Below, in pieces: positions 11,360 through 23,751 of a stretch of DNA of 64,000 bases. The notes under the pieces were generated by a model. The model had not been told where the DNA came from and ran no database searches. It was given only the letters and a program-made list of their open reading frames with translations. The position numbers were made by a program, and so were the translations under genes. This DNA comes from Ampelocalamus luodianensis (taxonomy: Eukaryota > Streptophyta > Magnoliopsida > Poales > Poaceae), in assembly GCA_036346255.1 (NCBI GenBank), contig CM070620.1, forward strand, positions 32,051,609 through 32,115,608. Reading direction: 5' to 3'. Every line of letters begins with the position of its first letter. Positions within the stretch are counted from its first letter, which is position 1.

Positions 11360-11800
11360 GGGAGGTCCTAAGGTTAATATCTAAAAGCAGGGAGGTCCTG
11401 GACGGCTCAGATCTCCATGGGGAGGTCCTGAACGGTCAAGATCTCCACGGGGAGGTCCTAAACGATATGATCTAAAAAGAGGATGTTCTGGATGGCTAGG
11501 ATTTACAAGAGGAGGTCCTGGACGGCTAGGATTCACAAGAGGAGGTCCTCGATGATATCTTTGCAAAATTCCAAAGGGTGGTCTTTTGCAAGGAGGACCC
11601 CGAGGGTGGTCTTGAGGGTTATTTTTGCAAAATACCAACGAGGTGGTCTTTGCAAAAAAAACACCGAACGTGCTCTGAGGGTGGTCTTAGGGGAGGTCTT
11701 TAGGGTGGTCTTTTTAAAAAACCAAGGGGTGGTCTTAACGGCCCAGATCTGCACGGAGGAGGTCTGGAACGGCCAAGATCAACAAGGGGTGGTCTAGCCT
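11360..11800 (-). repeat. Degenerate tandem repeats in LTR copy A
   Basis: Units of roughly 30-45 bases built on 'ggaggtcct', 'ggctaggat' and 'aagatc', grading into 'gggtggtctt' units to the right. Comparable arrays lie at 22560-23010, 31550-32230 and 41220-41960 in the related LTRs. They lie downstream of the LTR TATA box, that is, in the transcribed part. Several short ORFs here are only repeat translations. Confidence 0.8.
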
Positions 11801-12540
11801 ACGGCAATAGGACTTCAGTACCACCCGGTTTTGCTCGCTGGCTCGCCGCCGGTGACTCCGACCACAGAGGCGCAACCCAAAGGCAGCAAAACGCTCGTAA
11901 TAACATTGCGCACACTCTGAGGATACTTCGATGGCGAGCCGCTTGAACGCGTCGTGAGCTGGAAAGCGGCGGCGATGACAAACATGGCCAAAAACGAAAA
12001 GCGAAAAGGGAGCTCCACAGCGGTTCAGAGAAGCAGGTGCCAAGCTTCTAGGGGCTACTAGAAGGTTACCTTAGCACGGAGAGGTCTAGAGGAGGACGGA
12101 GGAGCTCCCACGCGGTGCGGCTTGCCGGTGCTGAGGAAGATGATGCAGAGAAGGTGGTCTGAGCAACAAGAAGACAAAAGAATGGTAAGGATAGCTCCAT
12201 TAAAGCTTAGAGATAGTCTTTGAGCAAAGAATTGAAGAGCCAAGGGCTTACCGGCGCTGAGGACGAAAGGAGGTGAACACGGCTGAGGAGATCCTAACCC
12301 GAAATTAGGCCGCTCCTGGGAAAGCAACCTAAAATCAAGTTAGGGATACGATCACGGTGATTAGTTGCACAAGGCGATGCGAAAATAAGGAATGAAGAAC
12401 CACTGAGTCCTATCGTCACCGAGGAGCTCCAAGGTCCAGCAATGGCGATTTTAGGGTTTTTGACGATTGAGCTCAAATACACATAGAGGGGGCTAGGGTT
12501 TTCAAGGGGTGCGGAAAGGAATACAAAGGAGGCTCAATGG

Positions 12541-12549
12541 CTATTTATA
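12541..12549 (-). promoter_or_regulatory. LTR TATA box, copy A
   Basis: Reverse strand TATAAATAG within a palindromic GGCTATAAATAGCC context. The same box is conserved at 23743-23751 in the duplicate. It is placed about 1 kb after the LTR start, as expected for the U3/R boundary, and would start the genomic transcript about 30 bases to its left. Confidence 0.7.
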
Positions 12550-13561
12550 GCCGAAGGAGTAAGGAAGAGAGCAACGACAACTCCACGGTGGTCAAGCCTG
12601 CCATGGACACACTAAGGAGATGGGAGCAGGTAGAAGGAGGACTTTGGGGCAAAGGTGTCGGCGCGCATGCTGGGGGCTTGGAGCCATTGACGATGTCGCA
12701 CGGGGACGACAAAGCTAGCTCTCCCATGCCCTATGCTCTGGCGCACGCACGAGCGCGAGGGAGAAGAAGATGACCAGGAGGTGAGGACCCACATGTAAGT
12801 GACCGCAACCAAGGTGGCTCAGGTCTAAACTCACAAATGGGTTGAGCCAAACCAATGGACTCGGGTTAGAGCTTTTTGACTGCCGGATTGGAAATGGATA
12901 GCTCAGATCGAATTTGATCTCGGGCGGTCCGAATGTTCCTCCCAACGGGGATGGTCCGATCGAAATCAAACGGTCCAAAACGCACGTGCCAAAACGACCG
13001 AGCCCGAGTGCAGCTAGTTGATTGGGTCGAGTCAAATAGCTCGAGCCTAACCCGAGCCCAACAGTAACCGACCTAGGGTTTGAAATTGAAGCTGATAACT
13101 TGAAAGATTATTTAGAGATAGCAAGTTAACTCTAAAATTTTTACAGGAGCTTGCTGATTCTAGGATTGACCTTGTATAAAATTTTTAGAGGTTTTTATGC
13201 ATAATATTTTTCTCCAAAAATTTCTCAAGGTTCTGAGTTAGGGTTTGACCAAGGGTCACCAGGTTTGACTGGCCTCTTAAAATATTCAAACAATTTCTAA
13301 AATTTGTGAAATTTTTTCAGAGGAGTCACACAACATCCCTAAAACCAAGAAAAATTATTTCCAGAGGATGATCACAAGATTTAACAAGGATTGAAAAAGG
13401 AGGGTTATGACTTTAGTCAATTGGAAGATTGAAGTTTTTGATTTTCCACAATTCTTTTACAAGAATTATAGAAAAGTTCAAAACAACAAGATGCAAGAAA
13501 AGTTTTAATTTCTACACATTTTCTTACATTTGAAACACAAGCCAAGATTTGGGATGTTACA

Positions 13562-14244
13562 AAGAACATTATGCAACATTATTTTCAACGGGATGCAACA
13601 TTATTTTCAACGGGCCGGAACATCAACATTAGAACCAGAAAAACATCAGATGAACATCAAAAATGAAGAACATCAGCTTCCTCTGGATGCGAGGAGCTCA
13701 TAGGCACCGTGAGAAGGCCAAGCCGGGCAAAGGCGAGCACGAGCGCAAGCTGGCGGCGGCCGGCGAGGATCTTTGGGACAGGTGAGGCGGCAGAGTTGGG
13801 TCGGCGGGCGCGACGAGAGCAAGCCAGGGAGTGCACAGGCGCGGAGCGGGTGAGTGCGGGCGAGGCGTGGGCGCGCGCGAGCCGAGGGAGCGGCGCCAGC
13901 GCGCCGTCGGCAACGGCATGTCGCGCCGAGCCAAGGAGCGCCGCCATGGGGGAGCCACTATAGGCGTCGATTGGGAGAAAGGAGCAGGAGAGAGAAAGCA
14001 TTGGGGAGAAGGGGAACAGGGGGAGCAAGGATAAGAAATGAGTGGGGAGAGTAGTTGGTGGTGAGTGGATAGGAGTGAGTGGTTGGAGGTGGGTGTGAAA
14101 TGAAGAGATAGGGTGAACACATGGAGGAGGTAGCGTCCGATTTTTGTTGCAAGAAACGGACAATTTGTAAAAATATCGTTGCCCTTCTAATTAAGTATGC
14201 CACAGGAGATCGGTCCATTTTAATTGGGTATATGTCACGTGAGA
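13562..14244. other. GC-rich unassigned segment between LTR A and LINE
   Basis: Begins with direct repeats of 'gcaacattattttcaacggg' and continues into a GC-rich section at 13730-13960. The reverse ORFs at 13657-14163 are Ser/Pro/Ala-rich with no domain. The whole segment recurs at 24615-25334 as part of the duplication. In the duplicate the 'attattttcaa(c/t)ggg' unit occurs three times instead of two. Origin unknown; it may be the original target DNA of the gypsy insertion. Confidence 0.5.
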
Positions 14245-15795
14245 TCGATCCTTTCTTGTTTTGAGTGGATGTCTAGGCTAAAGTTAATTATCACAAGAGT
14301 GAGGTTTTGTGGTGGGTGTGCAGAGAGAAGAGGTCATTGAATCTCAATGTGTTCAATTATAAGCAGGGGATCTTCCTTACATATTTAGGGATTGGCGATG
14401 GGGAAGACAGGGGATAGGAGTCTTGTGTAATAGAATCATCAACAAACTGGAGAGCAGATTGGACAACTGGAAGAACAATTTACTTTCTTCAGGAGGGAGG
14501 TTGATCTTGGTTAATAGTTGTCTTAGTAGTCAACCTATTTGCACTATAGGGTTTACAGGCTGAATAAGGAAGTGCATAGAAAGATGGGCTCTATTAGATC
14601 TAGATTTTTTTGGAGGGAGGTGAGTGATAAGTTCAGATATCATATGATAAATTGGAAAGCTGTTTATAGACCTAAAGATTTTGATGGCTTAAGGGTGTTA
14701 GATTCATGACTTATGAATGATTGCCTTCTTTGTAAGTGGTTTTGGAGGTTGAGTATAGCTAAAGATGAATTGTGGTATAGGATTTTGAAAGCTAAATACT
14801 TTCCTAATGAGGATTTTAGAGATGCTCTACCTATGAAAGGCTCCCAATTTTGGAGAACCCTTTCTAAGGTTAAAAACCTCTTCAAAAGGGGTGTTTCTTA
14901 TCAGGGTGGGAATGGGGAGACAATTTTCTTTTGGAAAGATGTCTGGTTAGACAACTGTCCTCTATATATTAGGTTTGCTGGTCTGTTTGATATTTTTCTT
15001 GATCCTGATGCAAAAATTGCTGATTACCTGAAGGAAGGTGTGTAGCATATTAGATTTAATAGAAATTTTGGTAAGGAGGAAGTGGCTTTGTGGAGTGATC
15101 TGAAAGGAATGCTACAAGTGGTTGACCTTTCTTCTGAACAAAAAAAGAATGATTTGGTGTTTAGAAAAATTAGGGCATTTTAATGTTAAGTCTCTTTACA
15201 GGAATGTAGCTTTTGGGGGTGTCACTGACAAGAGAATGCTTGATCTTTGGGCTAGTAGGCTTCCTCTGAAAATTAAAATTTTCCTTTGGCGGACTCATTT
15301 GAAAAGGTTACACACTTTGGATCAATTGATTTTTAGGAATTGGAAAGGTGATAACAAATATTGGCTTTGTGGAGGGCTAGAGGATACAAATTATGTTTTC
15401 TTTAACTGTATTTTGGCAAGATTTGCTTGGTCCTGTATCAGGGAGATCTTTAAGTGGGACAGAGCCTCTAAATATCTGGATGACTTTCATATGTGTTGAT
15501 TAGATAATGGGAGTGCTAATAATAATAATGTTGGTTTATTTAGTTTTGTAGCATTTGCTTGGACACTTTGAAAAGTCAAAGACAAAGGTGCCATCAAGAA
15601 GACCTTTCCTAAGCGTCCAACTGAAGTTATTTTCCAATTTGTATCGTGTTTGCAGCGGTGGAGTATTCTGACCAGAAAAGATGACCATACAAAACTGGAG
15701 TGTTTGATGAATACGGTTGGAGAATGGATGAAGTCTTTTTGCGCTCTAGACAGGATTTAGCTTTCAGCTTCTTTTTGCTACCTTGCTTCCTTACT
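14245..15795 (+). pseudogene. L1-type LINE ORF2 C-terminal fragment, copy A
   Basis: Non-LTR retrotransposon polyprotein remnant on the forward strand, starting inside the RT domain (the stretch WMSRLKVNYHKSEV). It passes through the conserved post-RT region, with LILVNSCLSSQP-like and MNDCLLCKWFWRLS sequence, then DELWYRILKAKYFP at about 14770, and ends with a zf-RVT domain: LWASRLPLKIKIFLWRTH (about 15245) and a Cys-rich YWLCGGLEDTNYVFFNC (about 15360). Endonuclease and catalytic RT motifs are absent, so it is 5' truncated. Stops and frameshifts break it into at least three frames. A CACTA end abuts it at 15796. A duplicate is at 25335-26698. Confidence 0.85.
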
Positions 15796-16235
15796 CACTA
15801 CTACAAAACAGGCTATAGTAGACACCCCATCACACGACGGGTTCATTTGAATCACGCCTCGTTGTTGGGTCAAATACGGACGCGGTATTTATGAAGTCGG
15901 CCTATCCGCTGCAGTTCTTATTAATAACCGTGCAGTGATAGGCATATATCCACTGACGATTCATTAATAGAACCGTCGCGAAATATCATGTTGGATCTAT
16001 TATAAAACCGTGCGTGATAATCTCCTTATCACTGAGCGGTTTTAAATAGAACCGTATGTGAAATATCACGGGCGGTTCTATTTAAAAACCGTCGGTGATA
16101 CGAAGATTATCACGATTCGGTTTAATAGAACCGTCAGTGATATTTCACATACGGTTCTATTTCAAAGTCAATGCGTGATATGTGTATATCACAGCATAGT
16201 TCATATTTTGAACAAATGCACGTGATATCTCGCCA
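15796..16235 (+). mobile_element. CACTA (En/Spm) left end with subterminal repeats
   Basis: Starts with CACTACTACAAAA, the canonical CACTA terminal inverted repeat, directly after the LINE fragment. From about 15890 to 16215 it holds at least eight copies, in both orientations, of a subterminal unit built on 'gaaccgtcagtgatat'. These would be binding sites for the element's TNPA-like protein by analogy with En/Spm. The right end at 59148-59160 has the same terminus and similar repeats, but the DNA flanking it does not continue this LINE. Confidence 0.9.
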
Positions 16236-16245
16236 CTATAAATAC
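16236..16245 (+). promoter_or_regulatory. CACTA element TATA box
   Basis: 'ctataaatac' lies just inside the subterminal repeat region and about 440 bases upstream of the first transposase ATG (16681). This is the normal promoter position in CACTA elements. Confidence 0.6.
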
Positions 16246-16680
16246 CTAGAGTACCCCCTGCCCATTCCCATTTGAGCCGCCACCCAGATAAAAACACACT
16301 GCGCCGCTGACAGAGAGAGAGGGGAGGAGAAGGAGATGAGAAAGGGAGGAGAAAAGGAGAAATCTCAAGAGATTTGGTATTTTAAATCGTGAGCTCAGAG
16401 GGTAACAATCTATAACCCTTTAGAGCATCTATAATTTACGTGCTTAATTAGTCGGTTCAAATGGGTAGATTTGATGCTAGGAACCGTTTCCACACGTGGA
16501 AGCTGCCTATTCCGAAGCAAAACTCTAGGAATCGATGCAAACTTTTCATTCGGATGCAAGGGAATAGAATAATATTTTTCAAGTTCTGTGAGGGGGAAGG
16601 AAATGGAGAGAGAGAGCGGTTGAGAGAGATTTTATTAATCTAATTTGACATCAGTATATTTTGTTACATGTGTAGCGTAG

Positions 16681-18207
16681 ATGGACCAAACGGATGTATG
16701 GTATGAACAGTGTGAGTCAAGAGTACATTAATGGCGTAGTTGCTTTTAGAAGAGCGCCGAGCGGGATATGTTGAAGAAGGGATAAAATTTATGTCTTGTC
16801 CATGCATTGATTGCGGTAATCAAGATGTTTACTAACGTAGCGCGATAGAAGCACACTTGATTCGAAGGGTTTCAAAAAGGGTATACATGTTGGACCGATT
16901 ACGGTGAAGAAGCGATTACAGGAAGTTAGTAATAACGACATCGCCGAGGAAGTCAACGATATCTGGATGTAGGTATGCTTTTGATGAGGATAGGTCATAA
17001 CGATGATAATCTGGATCAAATCTTTGCGCGATGCGAGAGAACTACGGTGAGAGAAAGTTTTGTAAATTGAGCGGCAATGGAGGACTTGGTGAGACCTTTG
17101 TTCCCTAGCTGCAAGCCGGAATACACAAGGTTGTCAACCGTGATTGAATCTGCTTAAATTAAAGGCAAGCAATGGTTGATCCGATAAGAGTTTCACGGCA
17201 TTGTTAGGTTTCCTAGCGGACATTCTTCCAGAGGGAAACATGTTGCCCAACACCACCTACCAAGCAAAGAAGGTTCTTTGTCCATTGGGAATGGAAGTAG
17301 AAAGAATACATGCATGTCCGAACGATTGTATCCTGATCTGTAAAAGATTATGCATACATGCATGTATGTCCCGTGTGCAAAGCATCCCGATACAAGCGTC
17401 GAATCTTCGCTAGGTTGAAGCAAAGACCTTCTTCTAAGATGTTGTGGTATCTGCCTGTGATCCCACGTTTGAAGCGTTTATTTGCGAACCCAAAGGAGGC
17501 AAGATTGGTGCTTGGCACTCGGAGGACCGTAAGAAAGATGGAAAGCTAAGACACCTGCTGATTACGCTCGTGGAGAAACTTCGATCGGAGCTTGAAGAGT
17601 TCGGTGCGACCGAGGAACATAAGGTTAGGGTTGAGTACGGATGGAATGAATCCTTTCGGTAACATGAGCAGTGACATAGCACTGGCACGTGAATCTATGC
17701 ATGTACAACCTTCCTCCTTGGTGTGTATGAAGCGGAAGTACATTTTGATGTCACTACTTATCAAAGGCGAAACAACACAGGAATGATATTGACGTGTACC
17801 TAGCACCATTCTTTGGAAGATCTTGTCACCTTTGTGGAGCGAAGTGCAGTATGGGATGCGTACAAATGAGAGAACTTCACTTTACACGCCATGTTGTTCT
17901 GCACCATCAATAATTTTCCTGCCCTTGGTAACACATGGGCCCGATACAAAAGGAGCCAAAGCTTGTCCGCATTGCTTAGATGCTACGGAGAGTGTATGGC
18001 TAAACAACTCGCGCAAAAAAGCTGTATATCTGCGACAACGTGCGTAGGTTCCTTCTCAGGAGTTACCTATATCGAAAGATGAAGAAATAATTCGACAGAA
18101 ATAAGGAGGACAGTTCAGCTCAAGGACTTTTAGAGGAAAGATGTCTCGATGCGTGGTGTGATGAACCAAGTCTTACGTGCAACCACACACCGGATAATGG
18201 CAAAGGC
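16681..18207 (+). pseudogene. CACTA transposase (TNP2-like), N-terminal half, broken
   Basis: TNP2 would cut at the CACTA ends. Visible in order: a transposase-associated domain around 16740-16910 (ERDMLKKGIKFMSCPCIDCGN, then RRGFKKGYTCWTDYGEE), and then the start of the TNP2 core with ADILPEGNMLPNTTYQAKK and HACPNDCIL (17220-17330). A MWYFP-like stretch and RLKRLF follow, then DGKLRH, GLSTDGMNPFGNMSSD (about 17625), CMKRKYILMSLLIKG (about 17730) and KACPHCLDATESVWLNNSR (about 17960). In-frame stops and frameshifts divide it into many pieces. It is cut at about 18207 by an LTR-element fragment, so the C-terminal half is missing. The small ORFs listed in several frames are parts of this one gene. 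Confidence 0.88.
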
Positions 18208-18309
18208 TTGGCTTAATAATTTGTTGTGTGTTAGCTATCAAAACACAATGGGATTGACAATTGTTATTGTTATGTATTTGATTGTTCTTTTGTCAATCTC
18301 GCGGGGGCA
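18208..18309 (+). other. 3' untranslated end and polypurine tract of an LTR element
   Basis: About 100 bases ending in a purine-rich 'gcgggggca' immediately before the LTR start TGTTAAG. This is the position of the plus-strand priming tract. The same arrangement, with 'agtggggca', lies at 60267-60335. The coding part to the left is replaced by CACTA sequence. Confidence 0.7.
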
Positions 18310-19337
18310 TGTTAAGTCGCCTTACTTGTCCTTAAGGGTCTCATGTTTGATTGGGACTTACTTACGGTAGAGGTTCTGTGGTTAGGAGGCATTTGACTCC
18401 CAGGGTTCTGCTCCTCGGGTGGGTTGATAGTTAGGACATGGCATTATGCTTGGCCTCGTTATGCTACCTCGATCCACCTCCTACGGAAGAGTGCATTGGC
18501 CGACATTAAGAGGAATGCATATCGTGTGGGTAAGTTGTACAACTACTGTGAGTAACTAAATCTATTTGAATAGCCTCGTCCTAGGTTATGGACAACACTT
18601 GTGGGAAAGCGAGCCATGATTAGCTTTTGGAAAAATTAAGTTGGAGTTATGGTTGGGAATGTTATATCTTTATGCTAGTTTGTTTAGATCTTATGTTGCC
18701 ACGAATGGGATGTTCGTGTGTTGTTTATAATTGGAGATTATACCATTGATGATCATTACTTACTGCAAAATGTTTCCTAAATGTTTTGCATAATGGCTAG
18801 TTAGAATCTTTATTGTTTATCTATATACAAAACTTGTTTTATGCTAAAAATTGACTAGTGTAGTAGCCTTCCTTTGATACTTACATGCATCCTTATTTCT
18901 TTTGAAAGTATCAGATACAACTTTGTACTCTACAATTGTCTATTTATTCGGTGAGAACGACCAGGTGCAACGGCTTTAACTCGAGTTGGTTGCTTGTGGG
19001 ATTGTGGGCATACCAACTCGGTTATTCCCTTTTATTTTAAGTTATCTTCCGCTGCAATTTATTTGTGTTAATTAGATTTGGCAGTCGACCCTCTTTTTAT
19101 AACCTTAGTACTATAAGGTGCTATTTAAATGATGTTGCAATTGATTCTTTTACTCTTGTACTTTGTGTATGGATGTGATTGCAATGTTGTGTACTAGGAT
19201 ATGTGCATGTTGTACTTGATCCTTGGGAGCTAGCATGTGACACATATCCGGTCACTGAGATAAGTGATGCGTCTCACGTTAAGTATTGCGTTCTGACGTA
19301 ATTACTTAGCTTGACGGATCGATTTGGGGTCCTCACA
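18310..19337 (+). mobile_element. 3' LTR (1.0 kb) of a truncated forward-strand element
   Basis: Runs from TGTTAAGTCGCC to GGGGTCCTCACA (TG...CA), with a PPT on its left, so it is a 3' LTR in forward orientation. It is the same family as 60336-61484: the two share 'cctcgggtgg', 'tcctacggaagagtgcat'-like and 'atatcgtgtgggtaag'-like blocks. It contains CTATTTGAATAG at 18562-18573 followed by 'cctcgtcctaggttatgg', which is also found reverse-complemented in LTR copy A. It ends flush against the leader of copy B at 19338. The rest of the element is missing. Confidence 0.78.
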
Positions 19338-19823
19338 ATAGCTCAAATCTAGCACACCTAAAAGAGCAGGGTAAAACCAACTAAGAGAGGGTTAGATACT
19401 TAGCCAACTAATATCACTTCTTACCTCTTATTCCCACAAGTTTTAGTTGAATTAACCTCTCATTTTAACCTTAACTATCAACTAAAAGCTTGTTGTCAGT
19501 GGGGCTTTGTTGTCCAGATTGCCTCCTAGCTTCAATCTGTACTTTTCCAACTCCAGCAGCTCCTACTCTTCACCAAAAGACACCACACTTGATTACAACT
19601 CTCATTGGTTCCCAAAACCAATTTAATCGATACCAACTAGCTTTTGTGAAAAAGAAATCAGCTTTTCCAAACTTAACAAGAGCAAGGTAAGATGAGCAAT
19701 CTAAGATAGGTAAGGAGTAAAATCTGAGAACTTACTTAAGCTTTCAAAAAATTTGATATTTTGAAATTAAGTTTTTCAAAACATCCTAAAGACGACCAAG
19801 CTAGCGGTTTCTACGGTCGGTAT
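19338..19823 (-). other. Leader of deleted gypsy element, copy B
   Basis: Duplicate of 8039-8543, ending on its left exactly at the forward LTR's CA terminus (19337). No protease or integrase follows in this copy. Confidence 0.75.
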
Positions 19824-19836
19824 GGCTCTGATACCA
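19824..19836 (-). other. Primer binding site, copy B
   Basis: Reverse-strand TGGTATCAGAGCC, five bases inside the LTR boundary at 19842, identical to copy A. Confidence 0.9.
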
Positions 19837-22559
19837 AGCTTTGTGAGACCCCGAGGTATTTAGCTTGTAATGCTTAGTCTTCCATTGACTCTAGCATCAC
19901 AAACAAAAAATCCGTGCCTCGGAAAAATGTATACTTCCTAGAACTACGATTATACACACCTTTTACAAAACATGCATCATTTCCATACAAGTACATACAT
20001 GCAATTAAAATTTTACAAGCAAAAGACATACAATATAGTTGTTACAAAAGAGACCAACCGGTCACAAGACAAGCTAAGAGCGAAAATAAACAGCGGAAGC
20101 AAAATACCATAATATGGCTTTGAACAAGAGCCAACCGGTTTATACAGACCCACAAGACAATCGATCGGACCGCCAAGCTAGTCGTCACGCAGTGGACAAA
20201 ACTCACAAAAGTCAACCCTTGAGGATCAACCTCCTCTGCAATAATTAAGCAATGCAAATGAATACAAAAATGTACTACAAGACTTACGAGTAACAAACCT
20301 AGATATTACTACATGCGGGCTTTAATCAAAGGAGAAGGCTAAAGGTTTATTTTCAGCATAAAGTAGATTTTATTTGCAATAAGTAATAGATTGAAAGTAG
20401 TTTAAACAATCTGATTTTTATTTGACCAAATAACAGCGAGGCAATAATTAATAACAATAAGACATCCTGGAGATGACTAACCCAATAGCCATCACAACAA
20501 TAGCACGAATTACCCATTCGTACCACCTACATCAAGTTTTAATGAAAAGTTATAGTCTAGTTCTCGCGGGAAATAACCAAGCGTGTCCATAACCTGGGGC
20601 GAAGCTATTCGAATAGTTTGAACCTATGCAGGTGTACCAATGTACCCATACTTGAGACCGTCTTTTCCCAAGCTATTATGCACACTTCCTTTGGTATCCG
20701 CGACGCTAAGTCCTCTGAGACATTTTCAATGGATTGTACTAATTAAGAGTCATGCGTATGGGGTTAACCCTTAGTGATCTGCCGTGACGAAGATCACAAG
20801 GACCCATCTGAAGAGTAGGATGCACCGACCAGGCCTAAGCAACTGCAGGTGCTCCTCCCTCCCCAATAACTGAATATTTTTCTATCACTACCACCGACTC
20901 ATTAATTAATACCTCCCAAAGTACTAAGCCAAGAGAGGTCTCATATCCCTCTAGTGTGGTTAGCACGTAAAATTGCTTGGATCAATGACGCAGTAACTTG
21001 GTCCTTGATGACACAGGCACCATTCAGTCACACCCAAAGATCACACCATCACACCAATGTGCCCAAGTCTAAAATATTTTATTTTCAGTTTTAGATTTCA
21101 CAAATAAACAAAGCACAAGGTCTGAACATAAGTAAATAATAAGTTTTGTGTAATCAAGGTCATCGACTAGGTCGACAACCGCCCAATTCTACCGATAACT
21201 AAGCATTGCTAAGCATCATATCGTAAAGACAATAAAAGAGCATAAATCATTCACCGGGCTCTAATTCACCAGTGAAGATATTAACTTAGGTTTGTGGCAG
21301 GGGTGGATAATTTTAGGGAAACAATGCAATAGGATTAGCTACCTCTGATCGACAAAATTAACTTTGACACAAAGAAATTATTCTTTGCAAACAAGATATT
21401 AGATTTTAAAAGTAATGGGATCGATATGATCAAATGAATGCTACATCTGCTTGCCTTGATGGAGATCACTTGATTGCTGCAGGATCACTCTCATACTCAA
21501 CAATTTCTTTGGGATCTATCATGAAGCAGAAAATTCAATAAAAAGCGAACACCAAAAAGACTCAAAATCCAAAATCAACCAAAATCCATAAAATTTACAC
21601 AAGGAAGAGCATGATTTTAAATGAATTTAGCAACAAGAACCAACTGATTTGGACTAAGCATGCAAAAGTTATAGCCTTAACATTTCAATGCTCAGAAAAA
21701 ACAATTTTAATTGCTTTCTATTACTGTTCATCGCACAAATTTTCGAGAAAGATTTTTATCATGAAATTTTTATGGTAGGCAGATAATGACATCCTAAGAA
21801 CAGCAAAAATTAGTTTACTACATTTGTAGTTAAAATGAATTTATTATGATTTTCTAAGTTATAAAACTAGTGCATAATTTTTTGAGGCAAAGGCCATATT
21901 AAAACCTATTCTACACTAAATCATATTAATAAAGGACTCTAACACATTTTAGTTTACTAGATTTGAAGTTACAGAAATTACTTATGCATTTTTTAAGTTA
22001 ACTGGATTTTTAGAGCAATAATTAAAGTTAAACCTAAAATAAATCTACTAATTTTTTTTGGAGCAGAACCAAGCTTACAATCATTTTTAGATTAAAGCTT
22101 AGTTAAAACCAGAACTACCAAAATTTGAATCTACTGAAAGGATTTAAAATGAATTAGTTATGAAATTTTGAAGTTTAATACAATTTCGCTTGACAAATAA
22201 AACTTAGGAAATTAAACAAACTTAACTTAGTGGAAAAATTGGACAAACGTGGGTCGTTGATATCGAATCCCACGCCACAGCGCCTGCTGACGACCGCAGC
22301 GCGCGACACGCGAAGCCAAGCGGTGCCACCGTTGGATTTAGATCCATGGTCCACAAGAAGATGGAACATTCGAACTTCGAATGCCTCACCAAATCTGGAC
22401 CATGGATCTAAAGGAGACGGCTTCGAATCAAGGTCACACCGGAGGTCAGAAAGTTCACGAGATCCGAACGCAGAATCTAGAAATGAGCGGTAAAAGGGAT
22501 TAGAGCGTTAGAACTCGAGCGTGCCGATGAGGTCTAGACCATTGGATCTAGATCTAACG

Positions 22560-23010
22560 GTCCGGAACTACATGGGAGATCCTAAGGTTAATATCTAAGC
22601 GAGGAGGTCTGGGCGGCTCGAGATCTCCATAGGAGGTCTTGAGCGGTCAAGATCTCCACTGGGAGGTCCTAAGCGATATGATCTAAAAAGAGAGGTCTGG
22701 ATGGCTAGGATTTACAAGAGGAGGTCCCGGGCGGCTAGGATTTACAAGAGGAGGTCTGGACAATATCTTTGCTAAGTCCAATGAGTGGTCTTTTGCAAAG
22801 AAACCCAGGTGGTCTTGAGGTTGTTTTGCAAAAGACTAACTGGGTGGTTTTGCAAAAACAACCGAAAGGTGGTATGAGGTGGTCTTAGGGGAGGTCTTTG
22901 GGGTGGTCTTTGTAAAAAAACGGGGTGGTCTTGATGGCGAGATGCACGCGGAGGAGGTCCGGACGGCCAAGATCAATAAGGGGTGGTCTAAAGTTGTCAA
23001 AGGGTGGTCT
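22560..23010 (-). repeat. Degenerate tandem repeats in LTR copy B
   Basis: Counterpart of 11360-11800, with the same 'gaggtc' and 'gggtggtctt' units but a different pattern of losses. The array is part of the LTR and probably transcribed. Confidence 0.75.
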
Positions 23011-23742
23011 AGCTAGCCTACGACAATGGACTTAGTACCACCCGGTTTGCTCGCGGCTTCGCCGCGGTGACTCCGATCCGCGATAGGCGCAACCCAAAGC
23101 GACAAACGCTGCATATAACATTGCGCACTCGAGGATACTTTCGATGGCGGCCGGAAACGTCGTCGGCCAAAAAGCAGCGGCGACAAACGTGGCCAAAAAT
23201 GAAAAGCAAAAGGAGCTCCGCAGTGCTTCGATGAGAAGCAGTGCCAAGCTTCTAGGGTCTACTAGAAGGTTACCTTAGCACGGAGAGGTCCAGAGGAGGA
23301 CGGAGGAGCTCCAGCGGCGGTGAGGCTTGCCGATCTTGAGGAAGATGATCTTTGAGAAAGGTCGTCAGAGCAACAAGAAGACAAAAGAATGGTAAGGATA
23401 GCTCCATTAAAGCTTAGAGATGGTCTTTGAGCAAAGAATTGAAGAGCCAAGGGCTTCCGGCGCTAAGGGCGAAGGAGGTGAACACGACCAGAGGAGATCC
23501 AAAACCCAAAATTAGGCGCTCTTGGGAAAGCAACCTAAAATCAAGTTGGGGATCACGATCACGGTGATTAGTTGCACAAGGCGACGAAATAAAGAATGAA
23601 GAACCCTGGAGCCCTATCGTCACGAGGAGCTCCAAGGTCCAACAATGGCGATTTTAGGGTTTTTGGCGATTGAGCTCAAATACACATAGAGGGGCTAGGG
23701 TTTGGAAGGCGTGCGGAAAGGAATACAAAGGAGGCTCAATGG

Positions 23743-23751
23743 CTATTTATA
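23743..23751 (-). promoter_or_regulatory. LTR TATA box, copy B
   Basis: Reverse strand TATAAATAG, at the same place in the LTR as in copy A (12541-12549). Confidence 0.65.

Larger units (their letters stand above)
8562..13561 (-). mobile_element. 5' LTR (5.0 kb) of the deleted gypsy element, copy A
   Basis: In element orientation it runs from TGTAACATCCC (13561 downward) to GGGGTCTCACA (8562), with TG...CA ends and the PBS immediately inside. It is 5000 bp, very long for an LTR. A TATA box on the reverse strand at 12541-12549 lies about 1 kb from the LTR start, so nearly 4 kb would be transcribed R/U5. It carries degenerate repeats at 11360-11800 and the palindrome CTATTTGAATAG at 9332-9343. 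The matching LTR at 19842-24614 has the same outer flank, so the two come from duplication of one insertion. No partner 3' LTR is present. ORFs within it are not coding. Confidence 0.88.
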
